This document shows, one piece after another, positions 1 through 8,800 of a stretch of 64,000 nucleotides of DNA. Source of the stretch: Alteribacter keqinensis (GTDB lineage: Bacteria; Bacillota; Bacilli; Bacillales; Salisediminibacteriaceae); assembly GCF_003710255.1 (NCBI RefSeq), contig NZ_RHIB01000001.1, positions 2,108,001 through 2,172,000 of the forward strand. Direction: 5' to 3'. A model generated the notes under the pieces. The model was not told where the DNA came from. It worked only from the letters and a program-made list of their open reading frames with translations, and ran no database searches. Position 1 is the first letter of the stretch. Each line of letters opens with the position of its first letter. Position numbers and translations under genes: made by a program.

Positions 1-136
1 ATGCAGCAGCTGCTGCCGTAGTAAGGAAGTATGGACGGGAAAAGCTCCGTATGTGTACAAAACTGCATTTCGCCAATACGGGAAAAGCAGAGCGTCTGGT
101 GTAAAAACCACAGAGCCACAGGATGTCGTTTTTTGA

Positions 137-261
137 CGAATTCTCTTTAAATCGTCTCGAACTCTGCATAAATGTTCAAGAGTTCTCCATAAAAGGCCCG
201 AAGTATTGCATATATACTTCAAAGCTCTCCATAAACGCCCGAAAATTCTCCATATAAACTT
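137..261. repeat. Degenerate tandem array, about six 19-22 bp units
   Basis: Units begin at 137, 158, 177, 199, 220 and 240. Each starts with CGA or CAA and most continue as a TCTCCATAAA-like core ending in GCC or CTT. No two units are identical, but the period and core are clear by eye. The array fills the gap downstream of pheT, just before its terminator. Similar arrays occur at 5701 and 19339. No coding potential and no known function. Bases 1-136 show nothing I can identify. Confidence 0.6.
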
Positions 262-270
262 TCCACAAAG

Positions 271-299
271 AAACCCGGCCTCAATTGAGACCGGGTTTT
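271..299 (-). terminator. Terminator of pheST
   Basis: On the minus strand an AAACCCGG / CCGGGTTT stem with an inner CTCAATTGAG stretch is followed by a T-rich run. It lies just past the pheT stop codon. Confidence 0.8.
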
Positions 300-306
300 C
301 ATATGT

Positions 307-2730
307 TTAGCTTCTTAAAGTTGCTCCTAGTTCAGCTTCGAGCTTCTCAATCACACGATTATGAACTTTACTCACATCTTCATCTGTAAGGGTGCGATCC
401 GGGTCAAGGTACTTAAGAGAGAAGGCGAGAGATTTCTTGCCCGCCTCAAAATTGTCCCCTTCATACAAATCAAAGAGATTCACCTCTTTTAACAGTCTTC
501 CTCCTTCTGAACGGATGACTGCTTCGAGCTTACCTGCAGAGATTTTTTCATCTACTACAAGTGCGATGTCACGAGTGATCGAAGGATAGCGCGGGATCGG
601 TTCGTAACGGATGTCTCCTTTTGTCTTGTCGCAAAGACGGTCCATGTTCAGTTCAAATACATACACGTTTTTCAATGACCATTCTTTTGCTGTGGAAGGG
701 TGAACCTGTGCGATAAAGCCGACATCTGTGCTGCCTGCACTGATACGGGCACCGCGGCCGGGATGCATACCGCTGATTTCAGTCTGTTCAAACGTCACGT
801 CACCTTCTACGTCAAACTCCTCCATCAGACCTTCAACAAGACCTTTCACGACGAAAAAGTCGACAGGCTTTCTTTCCTGCTGCCACGGGTGTTCATGCCA
901 TGTTCCCATAAGCGCACCGGAGAGATAAAGCTTCTCATCAGGCTGCGTTGTCACTTCTGCTTCCACCGTGTGGAAAACAGATGACAGCTCATAAAGAGCC
1001 ACATCGAGAATGTTGCGGTTTTTGTTATGACTCAATGCCTCAAGCAGGTGAGGAATCAATGTTGTGCGGAGGGTGCTTCGTTCCTCACTCATAGGAAGAG
1101 CCAGGCTCACATCGTGCTTGATCCAGTCTGGACGAAGAGCTGATTCTTTTTTCTCTGTTGTAAGAGCGTAAGTGATCGCTTCGCTTAGTCCCGCACTTTC
1201 CAGGTAGCGGCGGCTTTTCCGTTTCAATACCTGCTTTTGAGTCAGACCGCCCGGTGTTGTAACAGAGTCCGGCAGGGTTGTCGGGATGTTATCATATCCG
1301 TATAGACGGGCAATTTCTTCAAGAATGTCAACGTCGACCGTAATGTCCTGACGGCGGCTTGGGATCTGAACGTTGAATCCTTTTGCTGTTTTTGTAAATG
1401 AGAAACCGAGTCGGTGGAAGATTCCCTCTACCGTTTCGCCGGACAGATCCGTTCCGAGTTTACGGTTGATTCTGTCCAGTGAAATTTCTACTTTTGTCTC
1501 TGTATGATCCCGTCCGTCTACTTCTACCGGTCCTTCCAGAACGTCTCCCTCAGCAAGTTCTGCAATCAGTTGGGCTGCGCGGGCTCCTGCTTTTTTAACA
1601 CGGGCAGGATCAACGCCTTTCTCATAGCGTGTGCTCGCATCACTGCGAAGTCCTGTATGCTTGGACGCCTGGCGGATGACAGATCCGCTAAAGACAGCTG
1701 CTTCCAGGAGGATATTAACGGTCCCCTTGTGGACTTCTGAATCGGCACCACCCATAACCCCTGCAAGAGCAACGGGCTTTTCACCATTTGTGATAACAAG
1801 GTGGTCACTTGTGAGTGTGCGTTCCTGGTCGTCAAGTGTTACCATCTGCTCTTCGTCACGGGCGCGGCGTACACGGATTACCTTTGAGCCGATCAGGTCG
1901 TAGTCAAAGGCGTGAAGCGGCTGTCCGTATTCGATAAGCACGTAGTTGGTCACATCTACCACGTTGTTAATCGGGCGGATGCCTGCTGACATCAGGCGTG
2001 TCTGCAGCCATAATGGGGATTCTTTGATTTTGACGTTTTTGATAATAGTTGCACCGTAGTATGGCGTATCTTCTTTATCGTCCACTTCCACGCTCACATA
2101 ATCAGAGGCATCTTCACCGGCAGCGTGTACGTGAGGTGCTGGAAGCTTTGGTTCACGACCAAGAATGGCGCTTATTTCATACGCAACCCCGATCATACTC
2201 AGGCAGTCAGCACGGTTCGGTGTGAGGTCAAGTTCAAGTACAGTGTCGTTCAGGTTAAGTTGTTCGAGAGCGTCTGCTCCTGGTGTCACTTCGTTTGGGA
2301 AAACGAAGATTCCGGTTGAGTATGCTTTTGATACGAGCTTTGCTTCAATACCGAGTTCCTGGAGAGAACAGATCATCCCCTGGGAAACCTGACCCCGAAG
2401 CTTGGCTTTCTTTATTTTGAAATCACCCGGCAGACGTGCGCCTACTTTAGCTACAGCAACGTACTGACCTTTGCCTACGTTTTTAGCTCCGCATACAATT
2501 TGCACCGTCTCTTCTTCTCCAATATCAACCTGACAGACGTTCAGTTTGTCGGCGTCCGGGTGTTTTTCACATTCGAGGACGTGTCCGACAACAACGCCCT
2601 GGATGCCTTCACCCAGTTCGTGTAAAATATCAACTTCCACTCCGCTGCGGGTTAATTTCTCCGCGATATCAGCAGGTGTGTAATCATCTATGTGTAAATA
2701 TTCTTTTAACCAATTGTATGAAACTAGCAC
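307..2730 (-). CDS. pheT: Phenylalanine--tRNA ligase beta subunit
   Basis: Beta chain of the alpha2-beta2 class II enzyme that charges tRNA-Phe in the cytosol; it binds tRNA and carries the editing site. The 807 residues match the family's usual length (about 800). Domains in order: EMAP/OB-type tRNA-binding domain (about 40-150), B3/B4 editing domain (about 210-395), B5 (about 405-475), catalytic-like core, and a C-terminal FDX-ACB anticodon-binding domain (about 714-807). The start is GTG at 2730 with GGAGG eight bases upstream. It follows pheS by 15 bases, so the two are co-transcribed from the T-box-controlled promoter near 4092. Confidence 0.97.
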   Translation of the reverse strand: MLVSYNWLKEYLHIDDYTPADIAEKLTRSGVEVDILHELGEGIQGVVVGHVLECEKHPDADKLNVCQVDIGEEETVQIVCGAKNVGKGQYVAVAKVGARLPGDFKIKKAKLRGQVSQGMICSLQELGIEAKLVSKAYSTGIFVFPNEVTPGADALEQLNLNDTVLELDLTPNRADCLSMIGVAYEISAILGREPKLPAPHVHAAGEDASDYVSVEVDDKEDTPYYGATIIKNVKIKESPLWLQTRLMSAGIRPINNVVDVTNYVLIEYGQPLHAFDYDLIGSKVIRVRRARDEEQMVTLDDQERTLTSDHLVITNGEKPVALAGVMGGADSEVHKGTVNILLEAAVFSGSVIRQASKHTGLRSDASTRYEKGVDPARVKKAGARAAQLIAELAEGDVLEGPVEVDGRDHTETKVEISLDRINRKLGTDLSGETVEGIFHRLGFSFTKTAKGFNVQIPSRRQDITVDVDILEEIARLYGYDNIPTTLPDSVTTPGGLTQKQVLKRKSRRYLESAGLSEAITYALTTEKKESALRPDWIKHDVSLALPMSEERSTLRTTLIPHLLEALSHNKNRNILDVALYELSSVFHTVEAEVTTQPDEKLYLSGALMGTWHEHPWQQERKPVDFFVVKGLVEGLMEEFDVEGDVTFEQTEISGMHPGRGARISAGSTDVGFIAQVHPSTAKEWSLKNVYVFELNMDRLCDKTKGDIRYEPIPRYPSITRDIALVVDEKISAGKLEAVIRSEGGRLLKEVNLFDLYEGDNFEAGKKSLAFSLKYLDPDRTLTDEDVSKVHNRVIEKLEAELGATLRS

Positions 2731-2745
2731 AGAATCGTCCTCCTC

Positions 2746-3774
2746 TTATTTAAACTGTGATAAAAAGCGCATGTCGTTTGTGTAGAAATGACGGATGTCG
2801 TCAATGCCGTAGCGGAGCATGGCAAGACGCTCAACACCCATTCCGAATGCAAAGCCGGAGTATACTTCAGGATCAAAGCCGCCCATTCTCAGTACGTTCG
2901 GGTGAACCATTCCGGAACCGAGCACTTCAATCCATCCTGTTTGTTTGCATGTACGACATCCTTTGCCTTCACAAATGGCACATGAAATGTCCACTTCAGC
3001 AGACGGCTCTGTAAACGGGAAAAAGCTTGGGCGCAGACGTATTTTGCGGTCTTCACCGAAGTAATTTTTCGCAAACGTTTCAAGAACACCTTTTAAGTCA
3101 CTCATGCGGATGTTTTTGTCTACCATCAAACCTTCAATCTGCATGAACTGGTGGGAGTGTGTCGCATCATCTTCGTCGCGGCGGTATACTTTACCCGGGC
3201 AGATGATTTTAACAGGTCCCTGACCTTCGTGCTTTTCCATTGTCCGTGTTTGAACGGGTGATGTCTGTGTACGGAGAAGCAGGTCAGATGTGATAAAGAA
3301 AGTATCCTGCATATCACGTGCCGGGTGATCTTTCGGCAGGTTCAATGATTCAAAGTTGTAGTAATCTGTTTCCACTTCCGGACCTTCGGCAACGGAAAAA
3401 CCCATGCCGATAAATACGTCCTCCACTGTTTCTACAACGGAAGTAAGAGGGTGACGGGTTCCGCGGCGGACAGGGCGTCCCGGGAGTGTCACGTCAATCG
3501 ATTCCTCTTTCAGCTTTTTGTCCAGTGCCTCTTTTTCCATACGGGCTTCTTTCTCTTCAATAGCTGAACTGATTGCATCCCGGACTTCGTTCGCTTTTGA
3601 TCCGACTTTCGGGCGTTCCTCGACTGAGAGCTTGCCCATTCCCTTCAGGACTTCTGTGATTGGTCCTTTCTTTCCTAAGTAAGCAACACGAACGTCTTTT
3701 ATGTCTTTCACTTCGGCTGCCTGTTCGACTTTTTGCAGAGCTTCTGCCTGCAGTTCTTCTAAGCGGTCGAGCAT
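2746..3774 (-). CDS. pheS: Phenylalanine--tRNA ligase alpha subunit
   Basis: Catalytic alpha chain of phenylalanyl-tRNA synthetase. An N-terminal coiled coil (about 1-90) is followed by the class II core with motif 2 at YRRDE (197-201) and motif 3 at [10 protein letters not shown] (307-316). Four Cys (265, 268, 273, 276) form a CxxC-like pair also present in the B. subtilis protein. I place the start at ATG 3774 (MLDRLEEL): GGAGG is eight bases upstream, whereas the ATG at 3780 is only two bases from it. The 342 residues compare with 344 in B. subtilis. First gene of the pheS-pheT operon. Confidence 0.97.
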   Translation of the reverse strand: MLDRLEELQAEALQKVEQAAEVKDIKDVRVAYLGKKGPITEVLKGMGKLSVEERPKVGSKANEVRDAISSAIEEKEARMEKEALDKKLKEESIDVTLPGRPVRRGTRHPLTSVVETVEDVFIGMGFSVAEGPEVETDYYNFESLNLPKDHPARDMQDTFFITSDLLLRTQTSPVQTRTMEKHEGQGPVKIICPGKVYRRDEDDATHSHQFMQIEGLMVDKNIRMSDLKGVLETFAKNYFGEDRKIRLRPSFFPFTEPSAEVDISCAICEGKGCRTCKQTGWIEVLGSGMVHPNVLRMGGFDPEVYSGFAFGMGVERLAMLRYGIDDIRHFYTNDMRFLSQFK

Positions 3775-3820
3775 GTTCATTTCCTCCTTTATTTTGCTAT
3801 CTTCATTTTTTTGACAAACA

Positions 3821-4085
3821 AAAAGAGCCTTCAATCCCCTGGAAAGGGACGAAGACTCGCGGTACCACCCTCATTAGTAAACTTACGCTTACTCACTCGA
3901 TCGTTAACGGACAGGGTCCGGGCTGCCTTAATAAAGCGTTGTGCTTTACGTTCCGGTGCCAACTCCGGAGTGAATTCGGCTGGGTCTCGCATCAAAGTGC
4001 TTTCAGTCTGCGGCACTTTGTCCCTGAATGCTGACGGTCAGCGTACTACTCTCCATCACAGTTTTTAAAAGGCTGTAATTGTCTG
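3821..4085 (-). promoter_or_regulatory. T-box leader of pheST (Phe)
   Basis: The minus strand carries the conserved T-box motif AGGGTGGTACCGCGAGT (plus 3855-3871). It is followed by a terminator stem (GAGTCTTC ... GAAGGCTC with a T run) whose 5' arm overlaps the antiterminator. An AGTA bulge-type motif lies near the 5' end, and a UUC triplet followed by A (plus 3972-3974) is a suitable Phe specifier. Uncharged tRNA-Phe would stabilise the antiterminator and allow transcription into pheS. Confidence 0.92.
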
Positions 4086-4091
4086 GGGTTA

Positions 4092-4120
4092 ATTATATCC
4101 TTTTTCCTTTTTTGTTGCAA
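4092..4120 (-). promoter_or_regulatory. SigA promoter of pheST
   Basis: Minus-strand -35 TTGCAA (4120-4115), 17-base spacer, perfect -10 TATAAT (4097-4092). The predicted transcript begins about 4085, at the start of the T-box leader. Confidence 0.8.
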
Positions 4121-4179
4121 CGGCTCTGGGTATACATTCTAACCAGTTTTATGCTTTTTAAAATCATGTTACTAAATAA

Positions 4180-4367
4180 AAGGCTCTGTTAAACTCAGTG
4201 GTTGATTTCCGCTCATTGCAGCGGGGGCGCAGGTGAATGGAAGAATCCCTGCTTCTTCCTCTGCAGCTTATTCTTCCAAGCTTTCTGCGTCGAAACAACT
4301 CGGAGCTTATTCGTGATGTAAACGCTCATTGCTCCTCCAGGAGTGTCGCGCATTCGCTGCAATCAAC
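4180..4367. repeat. Interspersed modular element, type I long form
   Basis: Bounded by GTTGATTTCCGCTC at the left and CGCTGCAATCAAC at the right (terminal GTTGATT / AATCAAC inverted repeat). It contains the 16-base GCGTCGAAACAACTCG module at 4287 and CTCCAGGAGTGTCGCGCATT near the right end. A GTTAAACTC flank at the left recurs at the copies at 26470 and 39812. The rest of the 4121-4472 gap holds no gene. Confidence 0.8.
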
Positions 4368-4472
4368 CTATTTTATATAAAAGCAACAATGGTCTTTAAC
4401 AAGCGAAACAAAACTGGATGCACCCCGATTCATGGAGGTGCCGTGACGCTCCGCTGTTTCTGTCTGGCTGCT

Positions 4473-5228
4473 TTAAACGACCTTGAGATGATACAGGAGG
4501 ATCCCCGCTGCCACGCTTACGTTAAGGGATTCCGCCCCTCCGTATAAGGGGATGTAAAGATTGTGATCTGTTTGTGCAAGAAGTTCTTCGTCAATACCCT
4601 GACCTTCGTTTCCCAGAAGCAGGGCAAACTTCTGCTGGGGCTCGATAGCGGAATAGGTGCTTCCGTCAAAGGATGTGCCGAATACCGGTACACCGTTTTC
4701 TTTGCACAAGGCAATCGCTTCCTGCAGGTCCATCTTCTGAACAGGAATATGGAACAAAGACCCTTGAGTGGAGCGGATGACTTTACTGTTATAAGGGTCC
4801 GCTGTTCCTTCAGAGTAAACGATTCCCGTCACGCCGGCTGCGTGGGCAGTGCGGATAATTGTACCCATGTTCCCCGGGTCCTGTATACGGTCGAGAAAAA
4901 GAAACTGGCCGGTTTCAAGAGGAATGTTCACATTTTCCGGCAGTTCACATACAGCCGCAAAACCTTGAGGAGTTTCCGTTTCCGACAGCTCCTTCATGAC
5001 ACGTGCGGTAACTTCCACAGGCTTGACATCTGCTGCTTTCCATTCTTTCGGCATCTCCTCTCCTTCCCGAATGATGAGTTCCACAAATGGGAGGTTCGCT
5101 TTGAGTGCTTCTTCTATAAGATGACGTCCTTCAATGAAAAACAGGACCGATTTTTCACGGCCTCGCTTTGTATGAAGTTTTTTCCACGCTTTTATTTTTG
5201 GATTTTTAGGGGATTCAATTCGTTCCAT
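4473..5228 (-). CDS. rlmP: 23S rRNA 2'-O-ribose methyltransferase, SpoU/TrmH family (YsgA/RlmP type)
   Basis: SPOUT-class AdoMet-dependent ribose methyltransferase; B. subtilis YsgA (RlmP) modifies a guanosine in the 23S rRNA A-loop. An N-terminal substrate-binding domain (about 20-95) precedes the knotted SPOUT domain with motif 1 DRIQDPGNMGT (113-123), motif 2 GNEGQG (206-211) and motif 3 IPLYGGAESLNVSVA (226-240). The start is ATG 5228 with AAAGGAG eight bases upstream, giving 251 residues. It is the usual neighbour of pheST and sspI. The exact target nucleotide is inferred from synteny and could differ. Confidence 0.85.
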   Translation of the reverse strand: MERIESPKNPKIKAWKKLHTKRGREKSVLFFIEGRHLIEEALKANLPFVELIIREGEEMPKEWKAADVKPVEVTARVMKELSETETPQGFAAVCELPENVNIPLETGQFLFLDRIQDPGNMGTIIRTAHAAGVTGIVYSEGTADPYNSKVIRSTQGSLFHIPVQKMDLQEAIALCKENGVPVFGTSFDGSTYSAIEPQQKFALLLGNEGQGIDEELLAQTDHNLYIPLYGGAESLNVSVAAGILLYHLKVV

Positions 5229-5284
5229 TTTGGCTGCTCCTTTAACTTGCTGCGGTGTTAAGTAACGCACAGCTCTATGTTTTT

Positions 5285-5314
5285 TACATAATTCTTCTTT
5301 TTAATATCATACTA
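5285..5314 (+). promoter_or_regulatory. SigG-type promoter of sspI
   Basis: The -10 CATACTA (5308-5314) is the forespore SigG consensus; TACATA (5285-5290) lies 17 bases upstream as a 4/6 match to the -35. It is placed about 75 bases before the sspI start and would restrict expression to the forespore. Confidence 0.65.
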
Positions 5315-5387
5315 TACCTGAGACTACATCCAAAATGCGAGGGATGTTTTTGTTTCAGGAGTTAGATATGATGAAAGGATGATAACC

Positions 5388-5597
5388 ATGAGCTTTAATC
5401 TGCGCGGTGCTATTATGCAGAACATTCAGGGCAGTGACGAAGAAAAAGTAGAAGCGACGATTCAGGACGCGATCCAGAGCAAAGAAGAAAAGATGCTGCC
5501 AGGTCTTGGTGTTTTATTTGAAATTTACTGGCAGGAAGCAAATGAGCAGGAAAAAGCTGAAATGATTCAGCAGATTTCCCAGGGCTTGCAGAAGTAA
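5388..5597 (+). CDS. sspI: Small acid-soluble spore protein SspI
   Basis: A 69-residue minor small acid-soluble spore protein of the SspI family, made in the forespore and found in the spore core. The central EEKMLPGLGVLFEIYWQEA stretch is the family hallmark (B. subtilis SspI is 71 residues). I chose ATG 5388 (MSFNLRGA) because AAAGGATGAT sits at proper distance; the ATG at 5379 is inside that ribosome-binding site. It is divergent from rlmP, with a SigG-like promoter upstream and its own terminator. Confidence 0.93.
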   Translation: MSFNLRGAIMQNIQGSDEEKVEATIQDAIQSKEEKMLPGLGVLFEIYWQEANEQEKAEMIQQISQGLQK

Positions 5598-5603
5598 ATA
5601 TCC

Positions 5604-5632
5604 AAAACCGGCTTCTTATGAGGCCGGTTTTT
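5604..5632 (+). terminator. Terminator of sspI
   Basis: AAACCGGC / GCCGGTTT stem followed by TTTTTG, seven bases after the sspI stop codon. Confidence 0.85.
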
Positions 5633-5700
5633 GTGTTTAAGAGGATGAAGGTCGTTGTTATAACAGGATATTGGGATTTATTTTCCATGAAATCTCATCA

Positions 5701-5765
5701 GGGGGCAATTATTCACACTCGCGCCCCATTATTTAACAATCGCGTTTGAATTTTTAACACAAAAG
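5701..5765. repeat. Degenerate tandem array, three 21-22 bp units
   Basis: Units at 5701, 5723 and 5744 share a GCCC-(A/T)-rich-TTTAACA-TCGC pattern, with heavy divergence between copies. Same style as the array at 137-261. Lies between sspI and the terminator of the M42 peptidase gene. Confidence 0.5.
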
Positions 5766-5800
5766 GCCAAAAAAACCACTCCCCTCTAACTAAAATACAC

Positions 5801-5828
5801 AAAAAAAGACAGCCGCAGCTGCCTTTTC
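5801..5828 (-). terminator. Terminator of the M42 aminopeptidase gene
   Basis: Minus strand AAAGGCAGC tgcg GCTGTCTTT stem ending in a run of seven T, immediately after the stop codon at 5836. Confidence 0.85.
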
Positions 5829-5835
5829 ATCCGTA

Positions 5836-6915
5836 TTATTCAAACGTAATTTTATTTACTGTATCGCGGTCAAGTTTTTTAATAACCTCTACAATCAGCT
5901 TCACGGCATTTTCAAAATCATCGCGGTGAAGAACTGCCGCATGCGTGTGAATGTAGCGCGTTGCTATCGTAATGGACAATGCAGGTACACCGTTCGCTGT
6001 TAAGTGAATCGCACCTGAGTCTGTTCCGCCCCCTGGTACATAGTCAAATTGGTAAGGAATTTCTTTGTCGTCCGCTGTTCCAGTTACGAAATCACGAAGA
6101 CCTTTATGGCTAACCATGGATGCATCGTACATGATGATCTGAGGGCCTTTACCCATTTTAGCCAGAGCATCACGGTCGCTCACTCCCGGAGTATCGCCGG
6201 CAATACCAACATCCACGCCGAAGCCGATGTCAGGCTGAATGTGGTGGGCTGCCGTGCGGGCACCGCGGAGACCGACTTCTTCCTGAACCGTTCCTACACC
6301 ATAAACCGTGTTCGGATGGTTTTCGTCTTTAAGCTGGCGGAGAACTTCGATGGCAATGGCACAGCCAATGCGGTTATCCCAAGCTTTGGCCATAAGCAGC
6401 TTTTCATTTTTCATTACAGTAAATTCACACACCGGTACCACAGAGTCTCCCGGCCGCACACCGAATTCAGCTGCTTCTTCACGGCTGGAGGCACCGATAT
6501 CAATGTACATGTCTTTTTTATCCACGCTTTTCTTTCGTGCTTCCGGGGGGAGGATATGCGGAGGCTTGGACCCGATCACTCCGGGAATGTTTCCGTCTTT
6601 TGTCATTACCGTCACACGCTGGGCGAGCATGACCTGCTCCCACCATCCGCCGACCGTCTGAAATTTCAAAAAGCCGTTATCATCAATATTGGTTACCATA
6701 AAACCGATTTCATCCAAGTGACCGGCAACCATAATTTTAGGACCGTCAGAAACAGAACCGGTCTTTTTAGCAATCAGGCTTCCGAGGCCGTCAGTTTCAA
6801 TCTCATCGGCAAAAGGCTCGATATGTTTTTTCATGACGTCACGGGCTTCACGTTCGTTACCCGGAATTCCATTGGCATCAGTGAGCTCTTTGAGCATCTT
6901 AAGCGTATTATCCAT
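5836..6915 (-). CDS. ysdC: M42 family metallopeptidase (YsdC)
   Basis: Cytosolic dinuclear-metal aminopeptidase of the M42 (glutamyl aminopeptidase/endoglucanase-like) family, likely trimming peptides. Metal ligands and catalytic residues are visible in order: [20 protein letters not shown] (bridging Asp), EEVGLRG (catalytic and metal Glu), [10 protein letters not shown] and the final RYIHTHAA His. The start ATG 6915 has AGGAGG ten bases upstream; a longer upstream reading is not ribosome-bound. 359 residues against 361 in B. subtilis. Single-gene unit with its own terminator. Confidence 0.93.
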   Translation of the reverse strand: MDNTLKMLKELTDANGIPGNEREARDVMKKHIEPFADEIETDGLGSLIAKKTGSVSDGPKIMVAGHLDEIGFMVTNIDDNGFLKFQTVGGWWEQVMLAQRVTVMTKDGNIPGVIGSKPPHILPPEARKKSVDKKDMYIDIGASSREEAAEFGVRPGDSVVPVCEFTVMKNEKLLMAKAWDNRIGCAIAIEVLRQLKDENHPNTVYGVGTVQEEVGLRGARTAAHHIQPDIGFGVDVGIAGDTPGVSDRDALAKMGKGPQIIMYDASMVSHKGLRDFVTGTADDKEIPYQFDYVPGGGTDSGAIHLTANGVPALSITIATRYIHTHAAVLHRDDFENAVKLIVEVIKKLDRDTVNKITFE

Positions 6916-7219
6916 GTGTATATAACCTCCTGAATTTATTACAAAATTATGTATCTTCAAATAGTATAACGTTTTTACACCTACCGCTCAAACGTTATGA
7001 TGCTAAAGCCCGGAGGTCAGATGACTATCAATTCTAATCAAACAGACAGGTAGGCAAGCAACCAATACCGTTTTGAATCCATATGATATAAGAGCTTAAT
7101 GCCTTAGAAAAGACAGGTTATATAAGATTGACAGTAACGAGGTAAGGGCAGAATTCCAGCCAGCCTTATGGTAAAAGCAATTCAAGAGTGAAGTATTTAA
7201 AACGGGAGGTACAGGGTAA
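6916..7219. other. Intergenic, no gene seen
   Basis: AT-rich spacer between two divergent genes. It must hold promoters for both, but I could not settle on convincing hexamers. No RNA gene or repeat was recognised. Confidence 0.5.
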
Positions 7220-7579
7220 ATGAACAATAATCCGCCTCAAAACCTTCAAAGGTTTGTTGATGATATCAATACGATTACTGCAATGAACAATGAAACTAAA
7301 AAAACAAACAATCCCTATGATGTAAGCTTAAGCTTAAAGCTTGCTTTAGTTGCCGGATTCCTTACAACCTTTGCTGATGCTCTTGCTACAGTTGCAGCTA
7401 AGATTGCCATTGATGAGGAAATTCAGGGTAATATCCAGAACCTTAAGGATGAGCAGGCACAGGAAGCCAAGTTTACTGAAATGCAGAATCAATTAGATGA
7501 ACTGCAAAAGCAACTTGCAGAACTGACTGGTGAAAAAAACGGGAAGGCGTCAAAAAATAAAAGGATGAAGAGATCGTAA
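7220..7579 (+). CDS. Uncharacterised protein with hydrophobic segment and coiled coil
   Basis: 119 residues, family not recognised. The polar N-terminus (1-32) is rich in Asn and Thr. It is followed by a long amphipathic/hydrophobic stretch (about 34-62, LKLALVAGFLTTFADALATV) that could be a membrane or buried helix. A Gln/Glu/Leu-rich coiled-coil segment (about 66-103) and a very basic tail (KASKNKRMKRS) complete it. GGAGGT lies nine bases before ATG 7220. The stop is three bases from the convergent dut stop, leaving no room for a terminator between them. Real coding is supported by the ribosome-binding site and the structured composition; function unknown. Confidence 0.7.
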   Translation: MNNNPPQNLQRFVDDINTITAMNNETKKTNNPYDVSLSLKLALVAGFLTTFADALATVAAKIAIDEEIQGNIQNLKDEQAQEAKFTEMQNQLDELQKQLAELTGEKNGKASKNKRMKRS

Positions 7580-7582
7580 TCA

Positions 7583-8017
7583 TTATTTGCCAGACGATCC
7601 AAATCCTTTTTCTGCACGGATAGTTTCGGAAAGATCATTCGTTTCTGATACGTTTACGAACAATATCGGAGCGATAACCATCTGTGCGATACGCATTTCC
7701 TTCTCCACAATAAAAGGTTCTTTACCATGATTAATCAAAATAATTTTAACTTCTCCTCTGTATCCTTCGTCAATGGTACCCGGACTGTTTAAAACAGTTA
7801 CAGAATGCTTCAGGGCAAGTCCGCTTCGAGGTCTGACCTGGGCTTCAGTGCCTTCTGGCAGTGCAATCTGAATCCCTGTTCCTATGAGCGCGCTTTCTCC
7901 GGGTTTCAATTCTTTTCTTTCTATTGCATATAAATCCAGACCAGCATCACCCTCGTGCGCCCGTTCTGGTAAAATAGCATCTTCATGGATGCGCTTTACA
8001 TGTAAAGTCGGCTGCAT
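7583..8017 (-). CDS. dut: Deoxyuridine 5'-triphosphate nucleotidohydrolase
   Basis: Homotrimeric dUTPase: hydrolyses dUTP to dUMP and pyrophosphate, keeping uracil out of DNA and supplying dTMP synthesis. All five motifs are present in 144 residues: AGLDLYA (1), RPRSGLALK (2), the catalytic [14 protein letters not shown] (3), RIAQMVI (4) and the Phe-containing [11 protein letters not shown] (5). ATG 8017 follows AAAGGAG at normal distance. B. subtilis 168 carries dUTPases only on phage-derived regions, so a chromosomal dut beside ysdC/ysdB differs from that model, although other bacilli have it. Confidence 0.95.
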   Translation of the reverse strand: MQPTLHVKRIHEDAILPERAHEGDAGLDLYAIERKELKPGESALIGTGIQIALPEGTEAQVRPRSGLALKHSVTVLNSPGTIDEGYRGEVKIILINHGKEPFIVEKEMRIAQMVIAPILFVNVSETNDLSETIRAEKGFGSSGK

Positions 8018-8185
8018 TTCGTTCTTTTCTCCTTTCAGATTGTGATTACACTATTACTATCAGTGTAATCGTATCACTCCAGTTATTATTGTACAAAATT
8101 CATCATTTGTTCATTTATTTTCTGGAACTTTATCGCTGAAGGTTCGTAACCCATAATAATGAATCCAAAGAAATTACATGACAGT

Positions 8186-8211
8186 TGAAACTTTTTTTAA
8201 TTCCTTTCGTA
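8186..8211 (+). promoter_or_regulatory. SigW promoter of ysdB
   Basis: TGAAAC (8186-8191), 16-base spacer with a T run, CGTA (8208-8211). This matches the extracytoplasmic-function SigW consensus exactly in both elements and spacing, 66 bases before the ysdB start. ysdB is a SigW-regulon gene in B. subtilis, to my knowledge. Confidence 0.85.
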
Positions 8212-8276
8212 TACACTAAGGAATAAAACAAAAATCATGATTGTTATATATAAGGTTTATTAAAGGAGAGATAACT

Positions 8277-8669
8277 ATGCTCAGCGTCATTCTATTCCGA
8301 ATCCTTCTGCTGATTGCTGTTTCCATACTCATGTTCAGTGTCATAAAGTATGCTGTTGACCCTCGCCGCAAGCTTGAAATTGCCCGTAACAAAGGCGGAT
8401 TTTATTTCCTTGATGACTCAAACAACGTTAGGAAGAACTTTTTCCTGACTTATGGACATGTCATGTTTGAAGGGGAAAAATACCTCGGAACCATTAATGA
8501 CTCCTTTGAGGTGACCTCCATTACGGTATGGACGGAAGAAAAAGACAAGCTGAAAGGGCTCAGGAAAACAGACTTCCTTTTTATTGAGAAGGAAATTTCC
8601 ATTCGCTATCCTCACGCAAAAATCGAATGGAACAGCCCGATTAAAGAGCTGCTAAAGAAAATGAATTAA
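8277..8669 (+). CDS. ysdB: SigW-regulon small membrane protein YsdB
   Basis: 130-residue protein with one N-terminal membrane helix (about 3-22) and a cytosolic remainder; molecular function unknown. The DPRRKLE, DDSNNVRKNFF and GVMFEGEKY-like stretches and the total length match B. subtilis YsdB. The start is ATG 8277 with AAAGGAG eight bases upstream. Expression from the SigW promoter at 8186 implies a role in the response to cell-envelope stress. Followed by two adjacent hairpins. Confidence 0.85.
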   Translation: MLSVILFRILLLIAVSILMFSVIKYAVDPRRKLEIARNKGGFYFLDDSNNVRKNFFLTYGHVMFEGEKYLGTINDSFEVTSITVWTEEKDKLKGLRKTDFLFIEKEISIRYPHAKIEWNSPIKELLKKMN

Positions 8670-8736
8670 CTCCCTCAACAGAGCAGTGTCCATAAAGTAT
8701 AAAAGCAGACTGTCAATGGCTTCGTACGCTGCTCGA

Positions 8737-8800
8737 CCGGAAGGAGTAAACCCACTCCTTCCGGTCTCTATAAAGAGGGACGGCTCCACTCTTTATAGAG
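8737..8800. terminator. Two back-to-back perfect hairpins after ysdB
   Basis: First stem CCGGAAGGAGT / ACTCCTTCCGG (8737-8764, 11 bp). Second stem CTCTATAAAGAG / CTCTTTATAGAG (8766-8800, 12 bp, 11-base loop). The spacing between them is one base. No long T run follows on the plus strand, so termination is plausible but not certain. The second hairpin abuts a repeat element. Confidence 0.5.

Noticed and set aside
137-261. CRISPR-like array
   Set aside because: Units are adjacent and diverged, with no constant repeat separated by unique spacers and no cas genes nearby.
4417-4443. Terminator downstream of rlmP
   Set aside because: GCACC/GGTGC stem is short and mismatched, with a weak T stretch.
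7138-7160. Promoter for the 7220 gene based on TTGACA at 7138
   Set aside because: No acceptable -10 follows at 16-18 bases (only GAATTC).
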